A program made the position numbers and the translations under genes. Shown here piece after piece: positions 17,670 through 25,739 of a stretch of DNA of 38,651 nucleotides. The notes below the pieces were generated by a model. The model saw only the letters and a program-made list of their open reading frames with translations. It ran no database searches and was not told the DNA's origin. How positions within the stretch are numbered: the stretch's first letter is position 1; each line of letters begins with the position of its first letter. The DNA comes from JAGQLF01 sp964635995 (GTDB lineage Bacteria > Patescibacteriota > Dojkabacteria > J137): NCBI GenBank assembly GCA_964635995.1, contig CAZWRA010000008.1:1-38651 (forward strand), read 5' to 3'.

Positions 17670-20309
17670 TTATGGTCTGACAAGTTTTTCAGCAAGTATC
17701 ATAATGTCGAATGGATTACTTACAATATTACCTGCACTGTTTTTATTAAGTTGAGTATCGAAAATAGCAAAGAAGACCGTACTAGTTTTTACTGGACTAG
17801 CAGGACTAATATCATTTAAGAAATCTTTTACCCCTTGTTGGCTAGGGAAATCAATAAAAAATCCCATCTCCCAAGAAGATCCACTCCCATCTGGATGAGG
17901 TGACGCACCAGCAGTATCAAATCTAAGTGACATGTAAGGTTTTCCAAAAGTGATGTCTGTAAGACCACTAGCTAATATAGTACCTCCACTTGCAAGAGTT
18001 TTGAGTGCTCCAGTACCTCTTGGTCCAGCAAGTAATTTTCCTGTCTTAGGATCACTACTAAGATCACTTCTTGCAGGGTTGGTTACTTCAAATATAGCAA
18101 AACGATTAACAATATCGGGAGTCAATCTATAATTTTCAGTTTTGACTTTTAATTTTCCCTTACCTATAGCATAGTTCTTACCGTCATATTCATATTTTTT
18201 TTTATAAACAGCTGGAGCTAGGTTAGCTATTTCTTTAAGACTTTCTAAGAATCCTTCAGTGAAATTAATTGGAGCAGGTGCACGGTTCCATGATATTTCA
18301 ACAGACATCTTTCCACCTTGCTTTACTGCATCCTCACTTCCTCCAACAGATTGACCTAAGTTCGCTAACTGCCCTTGTTTATCACTTATAATTGCTGCAA
18401 GCCTAGCAGCATTTGCATTACCTACAACTCCACCTCTTTGAATTGCATTTTGACGTCTTCTTTCTAAACTATCTAGTTCATCTCTTAAGGAAGCTGCTCT
18501 TCTGTATAGATCAGTATTTTGTTCGCCAGGCTTTCTACCTCTAAATATATCTCCAACGTTTCTAATATTTTGCCCTATTCTTTGATTCCATCTCCTTGCA
18601 TTAGTGACGGTTCCAGCAGCTCCTGCAACGCTTTTGCCTGCAAGCCCAATTCCCTGCCCAGCTAGTCCAGCAGCTCTTCCTGGCGCTTGAGCTGTTGCTC
18701 TTGCAAGACTAATTGAATCTTTCGTACTTTGTAGAATATCTCCGAAGAATGGAGGTAACTTATCGATTTTAAAAGCTACATCAATATCATGAAGAGTTTT
18801 TGGAATAAGCATATAGATTCCAAAAGCTACAACCATGAATGTAAAGCTAAGAAGGTCACTTACAGCCCCATCATTTCCAGATTGAGCAAGGTCATATAAA
18901 ACTGATTCCATTGCAGTTAATGGAGGTACAAAAGTAGCTACTCCTGCATCCGGAAGTTGATCTAGGAAATAAGCACTAGAGAAAACTATTGTAAGAATAG
19001 TCATTAAATATGTAATAACATAGGCTAGAGTGCATGAACCCATAACCTTCGCATACCATGTAATAATTTTAGTTCCACTTCCCGGTAAGGCAATAGAAGC
19101 AAAAACAAATGGTGCGACAAGGGGCGTTAAAATCATAACAATATACTTTACAATCAACTTCGCAAAAATTCGAAGACCCGTGAACAACAGAATTATTCCG
19201 AGAATAAAATTTACAATAGGTATAAACCAGTGACCAATTCCTAAGGATTCAATAAAGGTTGAAATTCCAAAAATCAATCCTAATCCTTCGGCTAAATTTG
19301 AAACCCCAGATCCTAAGCTATCATTACCAGTTACTAAAACTTGACCTGAGTAAAGCCAACTAACTCTCATATCATCAGCATGAAGACCTCTGTCTGGAAA
19401 ATCATATGGTACAACTCCTCCGAATTCTCCAGTTGTCGGAAAGTCAACATTTCTAGTTTCATATGCACCTCTACCAGGAGCGCCTGGTCCAAGGAGGAAC
19501 TGATGTACAACATTAACACTAACAGTAATTCCATCAATAAACAAGCCAGTTATTGCGTAACTTAACGGAACTAAAATCATTGCGAGAGCAATATTCGGAA
19601 TTGCCTGTTGAAGTGTCACAGCTACACCTCCGTTTAAAGAAGATCTGAACATTATTCCGAAAGCTACAATAATAATAATGAATATTAATAATGCATAAAC
19701 AATATTTACTGACCAACCCCAGAAAGCCTGAACAGGCCTAAGAAGCTCAAATCCTGTTCCTCTGTAATAAACTCTTATGTCATCTTGAGCTGAAACAGTT
19801 CCTGAATTAAATAATGCATAAATTCTATTTTCAAAATATTCAGTTCCGCTTGCCGGTCTTTGATCTAAAACCTGAGCATTAAGAGCAAAAACACTCTCAA
19901 CTAAACTTCCAGAATTAGAACCATTATTAAGAATAGACGCTAAAAGTCTCGGATCTCCATTATTAAAAGCAATTGTTCCGCAAACACCATTCGAAGAATC
20001 TCCAACAAACATTGTTGCCCCTAAATCTACAATACTTCCTGCAATTCCTCCTAACCTACTGTTCCATTCACCTCTACAAGGAGCATCAGAAGTTAGACTT
20101 AAATTAATTTCTTCTGCTGTTTGAAAATTACCTATGGTTTGATCAGCAGGTGTTTGAGGTAAGACTGAACTATCAAGAGCAGGATTTTCATTAATAGCTC
20201 TTACTTGAAGAAAGGTACCTAGTAAAATTGTAATTAATACAAATATCCAAAAAGACCTAGAAAGGGTTTTAGGCTTAACATTCAAAAGACGCTTAAATAT
20301 CATTTTCAT
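17670..20309 (-). CDS. VirB6/TrbL-like polytopic secretion protein
   Basis: 879 residues. An N-terminal helix (19-36) is followed by an extracytoplasmic domain with two cysteines (C78, C110) to about 190. A group of helices follows: about 200-221, 240-265, 340-378, 383-408 and 425-448, then 487-503. The core GLRIFAKLIVKYIVMILTPL from about 378, with LPGSGTKIITWYAKVMG, is typical of VirB6/TrbL inner-membrane channel components of type IV secretion systems. After the last helix comes an Ala/Gly-rich amphipathic stretch (540-570), a basic segment and an unrecognised 200-residue C-terminal domain. It is co-directional with the coiled-coil gene 8 nt downstream. VirB4 or coupling ATPases are not in the window, so a working secretion system is inferred, not shown. 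Confidence 0.7.
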   Translation of the reverse strand: MKMIFKRLLNVKPKTLSRSFWIFVLITILLGTFLQVRAINENPALDSSVLPQTPADQTIGNFQTAEEINLSLTSDAPCRGEWNSRLGGIAGSIVDLGATMFVGDSSNGVCGTIAFNNGDPRLLASILNNGSNSGSLVESVFALNAQVLDQRPASGTEYFENRIYALFNSGTVSAQDDIRVYYRGTGFELLRPVQAFWGWSVNIVYALLIFIIIIVAFGIMFRSSLNGGVAVTLQQAIPNIALAMILVPLSYAITGLFIDGITVSVNVVHQFLLGPGAPGRGAYETRNVDFPTTGEFGGVVPYDFPDRGLHADDMRVSWLYSGQVLVTGNDSLGSGVSNLAEGLGLIFGISTFIESLGIGHWFIPIVNFILGIILLFTGLRIFAKLIVKYIVMILTPLVAPFVFASIALPGSGTKIITWYAKVMGSCTLAYVITYLMTILTIVFSSAYFLDQLPDAGVATFVPPLTAMESVLYDLAQSGNDGAVSDLLSFTFMVVAFGIYMLIPKTLHDIDVAFKIDKLPPFFGDILQSTKDSISLARATAQAPGRAAGLAGQGIGLAGKSVAGAAGTVTNARRWNQRIGQNIRNVGDIFRGRKPGEQNTDLYRRAASLRDELDSLERRRQNAIQRGGVVGNANAARLAAIISDKQGQLANLGQSVGGSEDAVKQGGKMSVEISWNRAPAPINFTEGFLESLKEIANLAPAVYKKKYEYDGKNYAIGKGKLKVKTENYRLTPDIVNRFAIFEVTNPARSDLSSDPKTGKLLAGPRGTGALKTLASGGTILASGLTDITFGKPYMSLRFDTAGASPHPDGSGSSWEMGFFIDFPSQQGVKDFLNDISPASPVKTSTVFFAIFDTQLNKNSAGNIVSNPFDIMILAEKLVRP

Positions 20310-20320
20310 ACTTTCATACC

Positions 20321-20350
20321 AGTATACATTAAAAGAAAGTCAAAAGTTAA
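20321..20350 (-). promoter_or_regulatory. Promoter of the VirB6-like operon
   Basis: On the minus strand, -35 TTAACT (20345-20350), an 18-bp spacer and -10 TATACT (20321-20326). The expected start site is about 5 nt before the ATG at 20309. It shares TTTAACTTTTGA, a 12-13 bp gap and TATACT with the promoter at 13210-13238, which suggests the two secretion operons are read by the same factor. Confidence 0.6.
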
Positions 20351-20373
20351 AATTAAATTTGTCTCTTCAACTT

Positions 20374-20406
20374 TAGTACATAAATACTTAAGTACCTTTG
20401 TACTTA
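20374..20406. promoter_or_regulatory. AAGTAC/GTAC repeat cluster upstream of the T-box promoter
   Basis: A 7-bp inverted pair, TAAGTAC (20389-20395) and GTACTTA (20400-20406), with a 4-nt loop overlaps the palindrome ACTTAAGT, and a further AGTACATAA lies upstream near 20375. It ends 2 nt before the -35 of the T-box promoter and lies between divergent promoters. It could be an operator or merely a repeat. Confidence 0.35.
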
Positions 20407-20408
20407 TA

Positions 20409-20437
20409 TTGCATATAGACTTAAGCGAAGGTATAAT
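20409..20437 (+). promoter_or_regulatory. Promoter of the T-box leader
   Basis: -35 TTGCAT (20409-20414), an exact 17-bp spacer and consensus -10 TATAAT (20432-20437). Transcription should begin near 20444, at the 5' end of the T-box leader. Confidence 0.75.
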
Positions 20438-20444
20438 TATTTAA

Positions 20445-20699
20445 ATGCATCGACAGAGAAGAGTTATTAGAATGTAATTTTAGAGAGCTGATGGGTGGTG
20501 AAAATCAGTATTACTCTAATTAACAGCCCCTCTTGAGCAGACTACGATGAGTAGTTCCGGAGTAATTCACGTTATAGAATAGTCAACCTTTAGGTTGCAG
20601 AGGTGTAAATCGAAAGAAATACATAAATAAAAGGTGGTACCACGGTTAAAGCCGTCCTTTGAACTAAAATTATTATAGTTCAAATGACGGCTTTTTTAT
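20445..20699 (+). ncRNA. T-box riboswitch, probably tRNA-Ala responsive
   Basis: A leader RNA that senses uncharged tRNA and permits read-through into aminoacylation genes. The conserved T-box AAGGTGGTACCACGG is at 20631-20645 and can pair with CCGTCCTT (20652-20659) as the antiterminator. Stem I is supported by AAGAGTTATTAGA pairing with TCTAATTAA and CTCTT, enclosing GGGTGGTGAAAATCAG. In the 3' strand of stem I, GCC (20526-20528) lies in a likely bulge and a second alanine codon, GCA, lies at 20537-20539. Both fit the downstream alaS, but which is the specifier is not settled. It runs into an intrinsic terminator. Confidence 0.9.
20648..20697 (+). terminator. T-box intrinsic terminator
   Basis: Stem AAAGCCGTC (20648-20656) with GACGGCTTT (20686-20694), continued by TTTGAACT (20658-20665) with AGTTCAAA (20677-20684), an 11-nt loop and one C-T mismatch. 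The U-run lies at 20692-20697. Its 5' strand includes the sequence used by the antiterminator, so the two folds are mutually exclusive. Confidence 0.9.
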
Positions 20700-21323
20700 A
20701 TGAAAAATCTAATATTTGATTTTGACGGAACAATTATTGATAGTTTTCCGCTGCTTGCAAAAACTATGCATGAAGCAGCTGTAAAATTTCGTCTTAAAAA
20801 TATTGAAGGACTTGATATTAATGAACTTAGAGATTTTTCAATTAGAGAAATTATGGCAAAGTTAAAAATTCCTTTTTGGATGTTACCTTTTTTAGTTAGA
20901 TGGGCAAGAAAAAAGATGAGAGAAAATATTCATGAAGTACCTTTAATTAATGAGATGGCAGAAACATTAATAGAGCTATCGAAAGATAATAAGTTATATA
21001 TTCTAACTAGCAATTCTAAAAGAAATGTAGAGACAGCATTAAAAGATAATAATTTAGAAGAAGTTGTTTTAGATATAAAAGGCGGCGTTAATTTTTTAAG
21101 AAAGGGTAGCGCAATGAAAAAATTTCTTAAAAAACATAATTTAGAAAAGAGTAATACTTTTTATATTACTGATGAGTTAAGAGATATTTATTCATCAAAA
21201 AATACAGGTATACAAAATATTGCAGTAAAATGGGGATATAATAGCGAGAAAGCCCTTAGGGGCAGTAACCCAGATCATATTGTAAATAATCCTAAAGAAT
21301 TACTTAATTTACTAAAAAACTAA
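20700..21323 (+). CDS. HAD-superfamily phosphatase under T-box control
   Basis: 207 residues with all HAD motifs: FDFDGT with nucleophile Asp7 and general acid Asp9, motif II TSN (103-105), motif III Lys near 140, and motif IV ITDELRD (Asp158, Asp162). The helical cap between residues 15 and 85 suggests a phosphoglycolate phosphatase-like small-molecule enzyme. The substrate is unknown. The ATG is only 3 nt after the U-run of the T-box terminator and has no Shine-Dalgarno, so the gene is expressed only on read-through. It lies 25 nt before alaS, so a phosphatase is co-induced with AlaRS on alanine starvation. Confidence 0.85.
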   Translation: MKNLIFDFDGTIIDSFPLLAKTMHEAAVKFRLKNIEGLDINELRDFSIREIMAKLKIPFWMLPFLVRWARKKMRENIHEVPLINEMAETLIELSKDNKLYILTSNSKRNVETALKDNNLEEVVLDIKGGVNFLRKGSAMKKFLKKHNLEKSNTFYITDELRDIYSSKNTGIQNIAVKWGYNSEKALRGSNPDHIVNNPKELLNLLKN

Positions 21324-21348
21324 TTTACTAATTACCTAATTATCTATT

Positions 21349-23247
21349 ATGAAAACTTCAGAAGAAATACGAAAATCATTTATAGATTTCTGGACGAGCG
21401 ATCCAAGAAATTGTAAAGAAGTACCTAATGTTTCATTAGTTCCTAATAACGATCCGACATTACTTTTTGTAAACTCAGGAATGTTTCCTATTAATCCTTA
21501 CCTTGCAGGTCAACCTCATCCGCTTGGAGATAGACTTTGTAACTTACAGAGATGTTTAAGAACAAATTATGATGAGATGCTTGAGATTGGAGATAACAGA
21601 CATACACTAATGTTTGAAATGATGGGAGATTGGTCACTAGGTGCATATACTAAAGTTGAACAAATTCCTTGGATTATGAAATTCTGGGTAGAAGTTTGTG
21701 GACTTGATCCAAAAAGATTGTATGTCTCAGTTTTCGAAGGAAATGATGCTGCTCCTAGAGATGATCAAGCTATTGAAGTTTGGAAAGAGACATTTAAAAA
21801 ATATGGAATTGACGCTGAATATTCTGAAGACATTACAAATATTCCAAAAGATCTCAAAGAAGGAGAGAACTGGAAATATAGAATATTTCCTTATGGAAAG
21901 AAAAAGAATTGGTGGCAGAGAGCTAGTGATGCTCCAGGTGAATTAGGAGGTCCAACTTCAGAGATGTTCTACGACATAGGAGAGGTTGTTCAAGAAGAAG
22001 AAAAGTATCATATTAACGATGACTCAGGAAGATTTATAGAAATTGGGAATAACGTTTTTATGGAATATAAGTTTGGAGAAGATGGAAAGTGGCATGAGCT
22101 TGAAAAGAAAAATATTGATTTCGGTGGAGGATTTGAACGAGTTATTATGCTTGTTCAAAACAAGAAAGATATTTTCGAAACAGATATTTATGAACCAATT
22201 TTAAATAAAATCTCTGAAATCTCAGGAAAGGACTATAAAAGTCTTGGAGAAGAAAATGAATACACGAAATATTTTAGAATATTAGCTGACCATTCTAGAG
22301 CTGCAACATTTATTATCGCAGATGGAGTTGTTCCTTCAAACAAAGATCAAGGATATATTCTTAGACGTTTTATTCGAAGGTTAGTTCGATTTGGATTAAA
22401 ACTTGGAATTGAAGATAACTTTACAAAATACTTAGCTTCAGAAGTAATTAAGAAAATGAATCATGCTTATCCTCATCTTGATGACATGATGGATGCGATT
22501 TTAGATGAATTTGAGAAAGAAGAAAATAAGTTTAGAAAAACATTAAGTAATGGACTAAGAGAAATCGAGAAACTTATTAAAGATGGAAAGAAATTAGATG
22601 GAGAACTAGCTTTCTACATTTACGAAACTTACGGATTTCCTTTAGAAATGACTTTAGATGAGTTTGGAATTAATGATGATGATTCAAAAGAAATTGAACA
22701 AGAATTTATGAAGAAAAATGAAGCACATATAGATGCTTCTAGAGCTGGTGCTGAGCAGAAATTTAAAGGAGGATTAGCTGACCACTCTAAAGAAGTAACA
22801 AAACTTCATACAGCTCACCATCTTTTACTCAGAGCTCTACAAATGGTTTTAGGTGATCATGTAAAACAAAGAGGAAGTAATATTACAGGAGAAAGACTTC
22901 GAATGGATTTTAATTACTCTGAGAAACTAACTGATGAGCAAATTAAAAAGGTCGAAGACATTGTTAACGAGAAAATAAAAGAAGCAATTCCAGTTAATAG
23001 AGTAGAGCTCCCTAAGGAAGAAGCTGAGGCAATCGGAGCTGAAATGGAATTTGGACAAAAATACCCAGACTTTGTTTCAATTTATTTTGTTGGAGAAGAT
23101 ATTAATACAGCTTTTTCAAAAGAATTCTGCGGTGGACCACATGTAGAAAATACTTCAGAAATCGGAGAAGGAGGTAAGACATTTAAAATTGATAAACAAG
23201 AAAGTAGCGGAGCAGGAATAAGGAGGATAAAGGCTAAGTTAGTTTAA
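21349..23247 (+). CDS. alaS: Alanyl-tRNA synthetase without C-Ala domain
   Basis: Charges tRNA-Ala. The 632 residues hold the class II catalytic domain (NDPTLLFVNSGMFPINPYLAG in the first 55, FEMMGDWSLG at 89-98, FGGGFERVIM at 258-267), the tRNA-recognition domain (about 300-450), and the editing domain with a zinc site made of H487, H491, C594 and H598 (HTAHH and CGGPH). It ends just after the editing domain (GAGIRRIKAKLV). The C-terminal C-Ala domain present in most bacterial AlaRS of about 870 residues is missing. The end is followed by a good terminator, so this looks like a natural short form, not a truncation. Confidence 0.95.
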   Translation: MKTSEEIRKSFIDFWTSDPRNCKEVPNVSLVPNNDPTLLFVNSGMFPINPYLAGQPHPLGDRLCNLQRCLRTNYDEMLEIGDNRHTLMFEMMGDWSLGAYTKVEQIPWIMKFWVEVCGLDPKRLYVSVFEGNDAAPRDDQAIEVWKETFKKYGIDAEYSEDITNIPKDLKEGENWKYRIFPYGKKKNWWQRASDAPGELGGPTSEMFYDIGEVVQEEEKYHINDDSGRFIEIGNNVFMEYKFGEDGKWHELEKKNIDFGGGFERVIMLVQNKKDIFETDIYEPILNKISEISGKDYKSLGEENEYTKYFRILADHSRAATFIIADGVVPSNKDQGYILRRFIRRLVRFGLKLGIEDNFTKYLASEVIKKMNHAYPHLDDMMDAILDEFEKEENKFRKTLSNGLREIEKLIKDGKKLDGELAFYIYETYGFPLEMTLDEFGINDDDSKEIEQEFMKKNEAHIDASRAGAEQKFKGGLADHSKEVTKLHTAHHLLLRALQMVLGDHVKQRGSNITGERLRMDFNYSEKLTDEQIKKVEDIVNEKIKEAIPVNRVELPKEEAEAIGAEMEFGQKYPDFVSIYFVGEDINTAFSKEFCGGPHVENTSEIGEGGKTFKIDKQESSGAGIRRIKAKLV

Positions 23248-23256
23248 TAAATAAAG

Positions 23257-23282
23257 AAAGTCCCGATTGTTCGGGACTTTTT
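23257..23282. terminator. Bidirectional intrinsic terminator
   Basis: Perfect 10-bp stem AAAGTCCCGA (23257-23266) with TCGGGACTTT (23271-23280) and loop TTGT. A T-run follows on the plus strand (23278-23282) and a T-rich run on the minus strand. It ends alaS on one side and the decayed gene 23286-24717 on the other. Confidence 0.9.
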
Positions 23283-23285
23283 AAA

Positions 23286-24717
23286 TTATGCTTCAGTGCC
23301 AATATTTCCGTGATACGTACGCAACGCCTTTCTATTAATAGCATCCATTCTTGGTCTGTGCATAGCCTTATGCTGTGTATTTCTAAATGCATCCACAAAG
23401 TTTCGTATTGAATCACCGGATAGGTTTTTAAGTTCTACTAAAAGGTCAACTGGAAAACCTAATTCTGCATAGCTTCTTCAATAAACTCTCTATTTTCTTT
23501 ATCCTTTATTAAGTGAGGCCATATTAAAGCCTCAGCATAAGGATGTACAGACACTGCTGTTAACGCAACAGTTGCATTATGTCTTTCATTATATCTATTT
23601 GCATAGATCTGCCTAGCATGTGAAGGATTTTTTGCACTTCTAATTAATGTTTCAGTTTTTGTAGGAAAAACAGCCTTAGGAGTTATCTTTACTACTCCAA
23701 AAGGATATTTTACTTGTAGTTCATCTTTTGTAGATTTTATCGCCATGTAATCTCTAATTCCATTATTAGATACATATAATTGAATATTGTTAGTAATTCT
23801 CTCAGCCGCATATTGAAATCTATTTGTATCTCTAGTTATCCACGTATCTCCAGTTCTTTCATCAGTAACCTGTACTAACTTAGATAACGCATTTACCATT
23901 GCACCTAATTCATTTAACATTTGTCGATTAAATAGTACATCTGCTCGAATTCCCTTACCGTCAACTGTAGCTTCAGGTCTAAAAAGATATTCCGGATTGT
24001 TAAGAATTGCTGCGGGAATATCACTTGGATCAAAATCAGCAGCTGCAAAAATAATAATGCTGATTCAATTCCTAAACAATCGATCATTTCAAGAATATAT
24101 TGCTCAGGATTATTTAATTTTCTAACTCCTCCTGAACTTTTAAGGACTTCAGCAAGACCTAAAGGAAGCTCCCTCATGTTTGGTCTAAAAAATGGAATAC
24201 CCTCTATAATATATGCCTCGAGTGGGTATTCTTCTCCTTCAATAGATATTGATCTTGCCTTTGATACATATACTTTTGGATAGTTTGCTTTTCGATCAAC
24301 CCCATCATTTACAAATTCTCTAATTAAATTATGTAGTCTAACTGCAGCCTCAGCAGTAAAATCAGAATTATGTTTTTGAGCAATATGGATAAGTCTTCCA
24401 CTATGCTTAGCTGGAAGTGTCCTAAGATCAAAACCCTCATTTCTTGAGGACTGGATAATAGTTAAATCTCTTATAGCTGAGTCAACAGCTAGAATTAAAG
24501 ACATGGGCTCACGTCTCATTAAATTATTTGCAGGTACAGAAATAGCAAAATATCTAGGATCTCCATCATAATGAGCATCTATATACGCTCTTATATATCC
24601 TGAATTTCCAAAATTATTACTATATACATCAACTTGAAGATCATTTACACCAGTTAAAAGATCTATTTGTTCTATTGGATAAGCTTCAAAAACAATCTCT
24701 ATATTATCGTCAGACAT
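23286..24717 (-). pseudogene. Unrecognised gene broken by two -1 frameshifts
   Basis: Three consecutive reading frames read as one protein of about 475 residues. Frame one starts at 24717 (MSDDNIEIVFEAYPIEQIDL). Near 24047-24051 the A-run on the plus strand, a T5 run in the mRNA, needs one more base to give ESALLFFAAADFDPSDIP, and the second frame runs to a stop at 23459. Near 23463-23470 another missing base restores AELGFPVDLLVELKNL, which continues to IGTEA and a stop at 23286. Codon flow stays clean on both sides of each break. No known domain is recognised; it looks soluble with alpha/beta content. A perfect consensus promoter lies upstream. It may be a recent pseudogene or carry sequence errors. 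Confidence 0.7.
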
Positions 24718-24738
24718 TCTAGTTTATTTAAACAAGAG

Positions 24739-24767
24739 ATTATAGTATCTTGAAAAGTTTTTGTCAA
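24739..24767 (-). promoter_or_regulatory. Perfect consensus sigma-70 promoter
   Basis: On the minus strand, TTGACA (24762-24767), exactly 17 bp, then TATAAT (24739-24744), all twelve consensus bases. The start of the frameshifted gene (24717) follows with a leader of about 15 nt. Confidence 0.85.
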
Positions 24768-24990
24768 CGGATTTTGGTGACACAATTTTCTTATTCAGTA
24801 CGCCTGCTAATAAGACTCAAGAACAAAAGTGAAAGTGACAATGAGTATTTATTGCAATTTATTATTCTCAATTAGTATCTTAGAGTTGAGGATATTCAGA
24901 AAAAATCTGTTTATATAGATTAGAAGAAAAAGAATAATTAAACAAATTATGCTTAAAACTTAAGCTATTACTTTCACAGCACCTTAAAAA
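24768..24990. other. AT-rich intergenic stretch without recognised features
   Basis: This covers the part of the 380-bp gap (24718-25097) between the consensus promoter and the cassette's left inverted repeat. I see no open reading frame with coding character, no RNA gene and no clear terminator. Confidence 0.5.
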
Positions 24991-25003
24991 TTCTACTTGT
25001 TAT
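24991..25003. repeat. Left 13-bp inverted repeat of foreign cassette
   Basis: TTCTACTTGTTAT, the exact reverse complement of 25722-25734. The two copies bracket the gene 25098-25700. No target-site duplication is visible outside them. Confidence 0.6.
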
Positions 25004-25008
25004 GTGTT

Positions 25009-25077
25009 TTATGTATCGGAATAAGGGTTGAACCCCGTCTGTAAAAGGAAAAGTTCAAAAATCATATCGATACATAA
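25009..25077 (+). promoter_or_regulatory. Structured leader ahead of foreign gene
   Basis: 10-bp arms TTATGTATCG (25009-25018) and CGATACATAA (25068-25077) can close a 49-nt loop that contains a small GGGT-TGA-ACCC hairpin (around 25025-25035). The right arm ends 7 nt before the Shine-Dalgarno AAGGAG (25085-25090). This position suits a cis-acting RNA or an operator, but no known riboswitch class is recognised. Confidence 0.45.
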
Positions 25078-25097
25078 GCACAATAAGGAGTAATGCT

Positions 25098-25700
25098 ATG
25101 CCTGCTGGCATTAGTAAAGATGGACAAACAATCATGAATATTGTTGAAGAAAACCCAGGATCGATGACACGGTCACAGATCATTGAAATGTTCGAACCTG
25201 AGAAATCACGGTCAATTTCCGTGTCCTTAGGACGGTTACTCGGAACCCAAAGCCAGAAGCTCTATGAAGACGATAAAGGTAAAATTTGGCCCAGCGGTCA
25301 CAGTGATCATAATGCAGAAGTTAACCTTGTGCAGGATGACAAAGACGCGTCGATGTTGATGACCATGCCGTATGCATACCAAGAACCAATCGAGTTGCCT
25401 TCAAATGCAATATCGCGTAGCTTAGAAGTTATATTTGAGGTAACACTTCGTGTGAAAAAGGCACGACGTTTTGGCATTTCGAATGCAACCAATAAACATG
25501 CAGTCATCTGGTTACCACCAGGATCGAATGTTTTGCGAGTGCAACTTGGACAGTACAAACCCAATAGCGGTACTGAGCTTATGGCTGGAAACTATCTCTG
25601 TATTGTTACTAAATCGGACGATCCAAACAATGGATTCGTTGTAAGATACTATGCATCGCCTCAAGGTGAACGCTTCGCGCTGAGTTGGGACGAAGAATAA
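25098..25700 (+). CDS. Foreign-looking hypothetical protein with winged-helix-like N-terminus
   Basis: 200 residues, no family recognised. Residues 8-68 (DGQTIMNIVEENPGSMTRSQ onward, ending KLYEDDKGKIWPSG) look like a small winged helix: helix, helix with TRSQIIEMF, a Ser/Arg-rich helix SRSISVSLGRLL, then a beta wing. The rest (about 100-198) looks beta-rich. Nine of its ten arginine codons are CGN, while neighbouring genes mostly use AGA; base use is visibly richer in G and C. It alone in the window has a strong Shine-Dalgarno, AAGGAG, 7 nt before ATG. These signs, plus flanking inverted repeats, point to recent acquisition. A DNA-binding role is a guess. Confidence 0.7.
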   Translation: MPAGISKDGQTIMNIVEENPGSMTRSQIIEMFEPEKSRSISVSLGRLLGTQSQKLYEDDKGKIWPSGHSDHNAEVNLVQDDKDASMLMTMPYAYQEPIELPSNAISRSLEVIFEVTLRVKKARRFGISNATNKHAVIWLPPGSNVLRVQLGQYKPNSGTELMAGNYLCIVTKSDDPNNGFVVRYYASPQGERFALSWDEE

Positions 25701-25721
25701 CCCTCTGTAATACATCCGTAA

Positions 25722-25734
25722 ATAACAAGTAGAA
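25722..25734. repeat. Right 13-bp inverted repeat of foreign cassette
   Basis: ATAACAAGTAGAA, the exact reverse complement of 24991-25003, 22 nt after the foreign gene's stop codon. Confidence 0.6.
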
Positions 25735-25739
25735 AAGAT

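Noticed and set aside
19380..19716. Short open frames on both strands inside the VirB6-like gene
   Set aside because: They are shadows of the 879-residue gene with no start signals or protein-like composition.
24040..24056. Programmed -1 ribosomal frameshifting at the T-run
   Set aside because: The site is not a proper X XXY YYZ slippery heptamer, and four other -1 breaks in unrelated genes have no slippery site at all.
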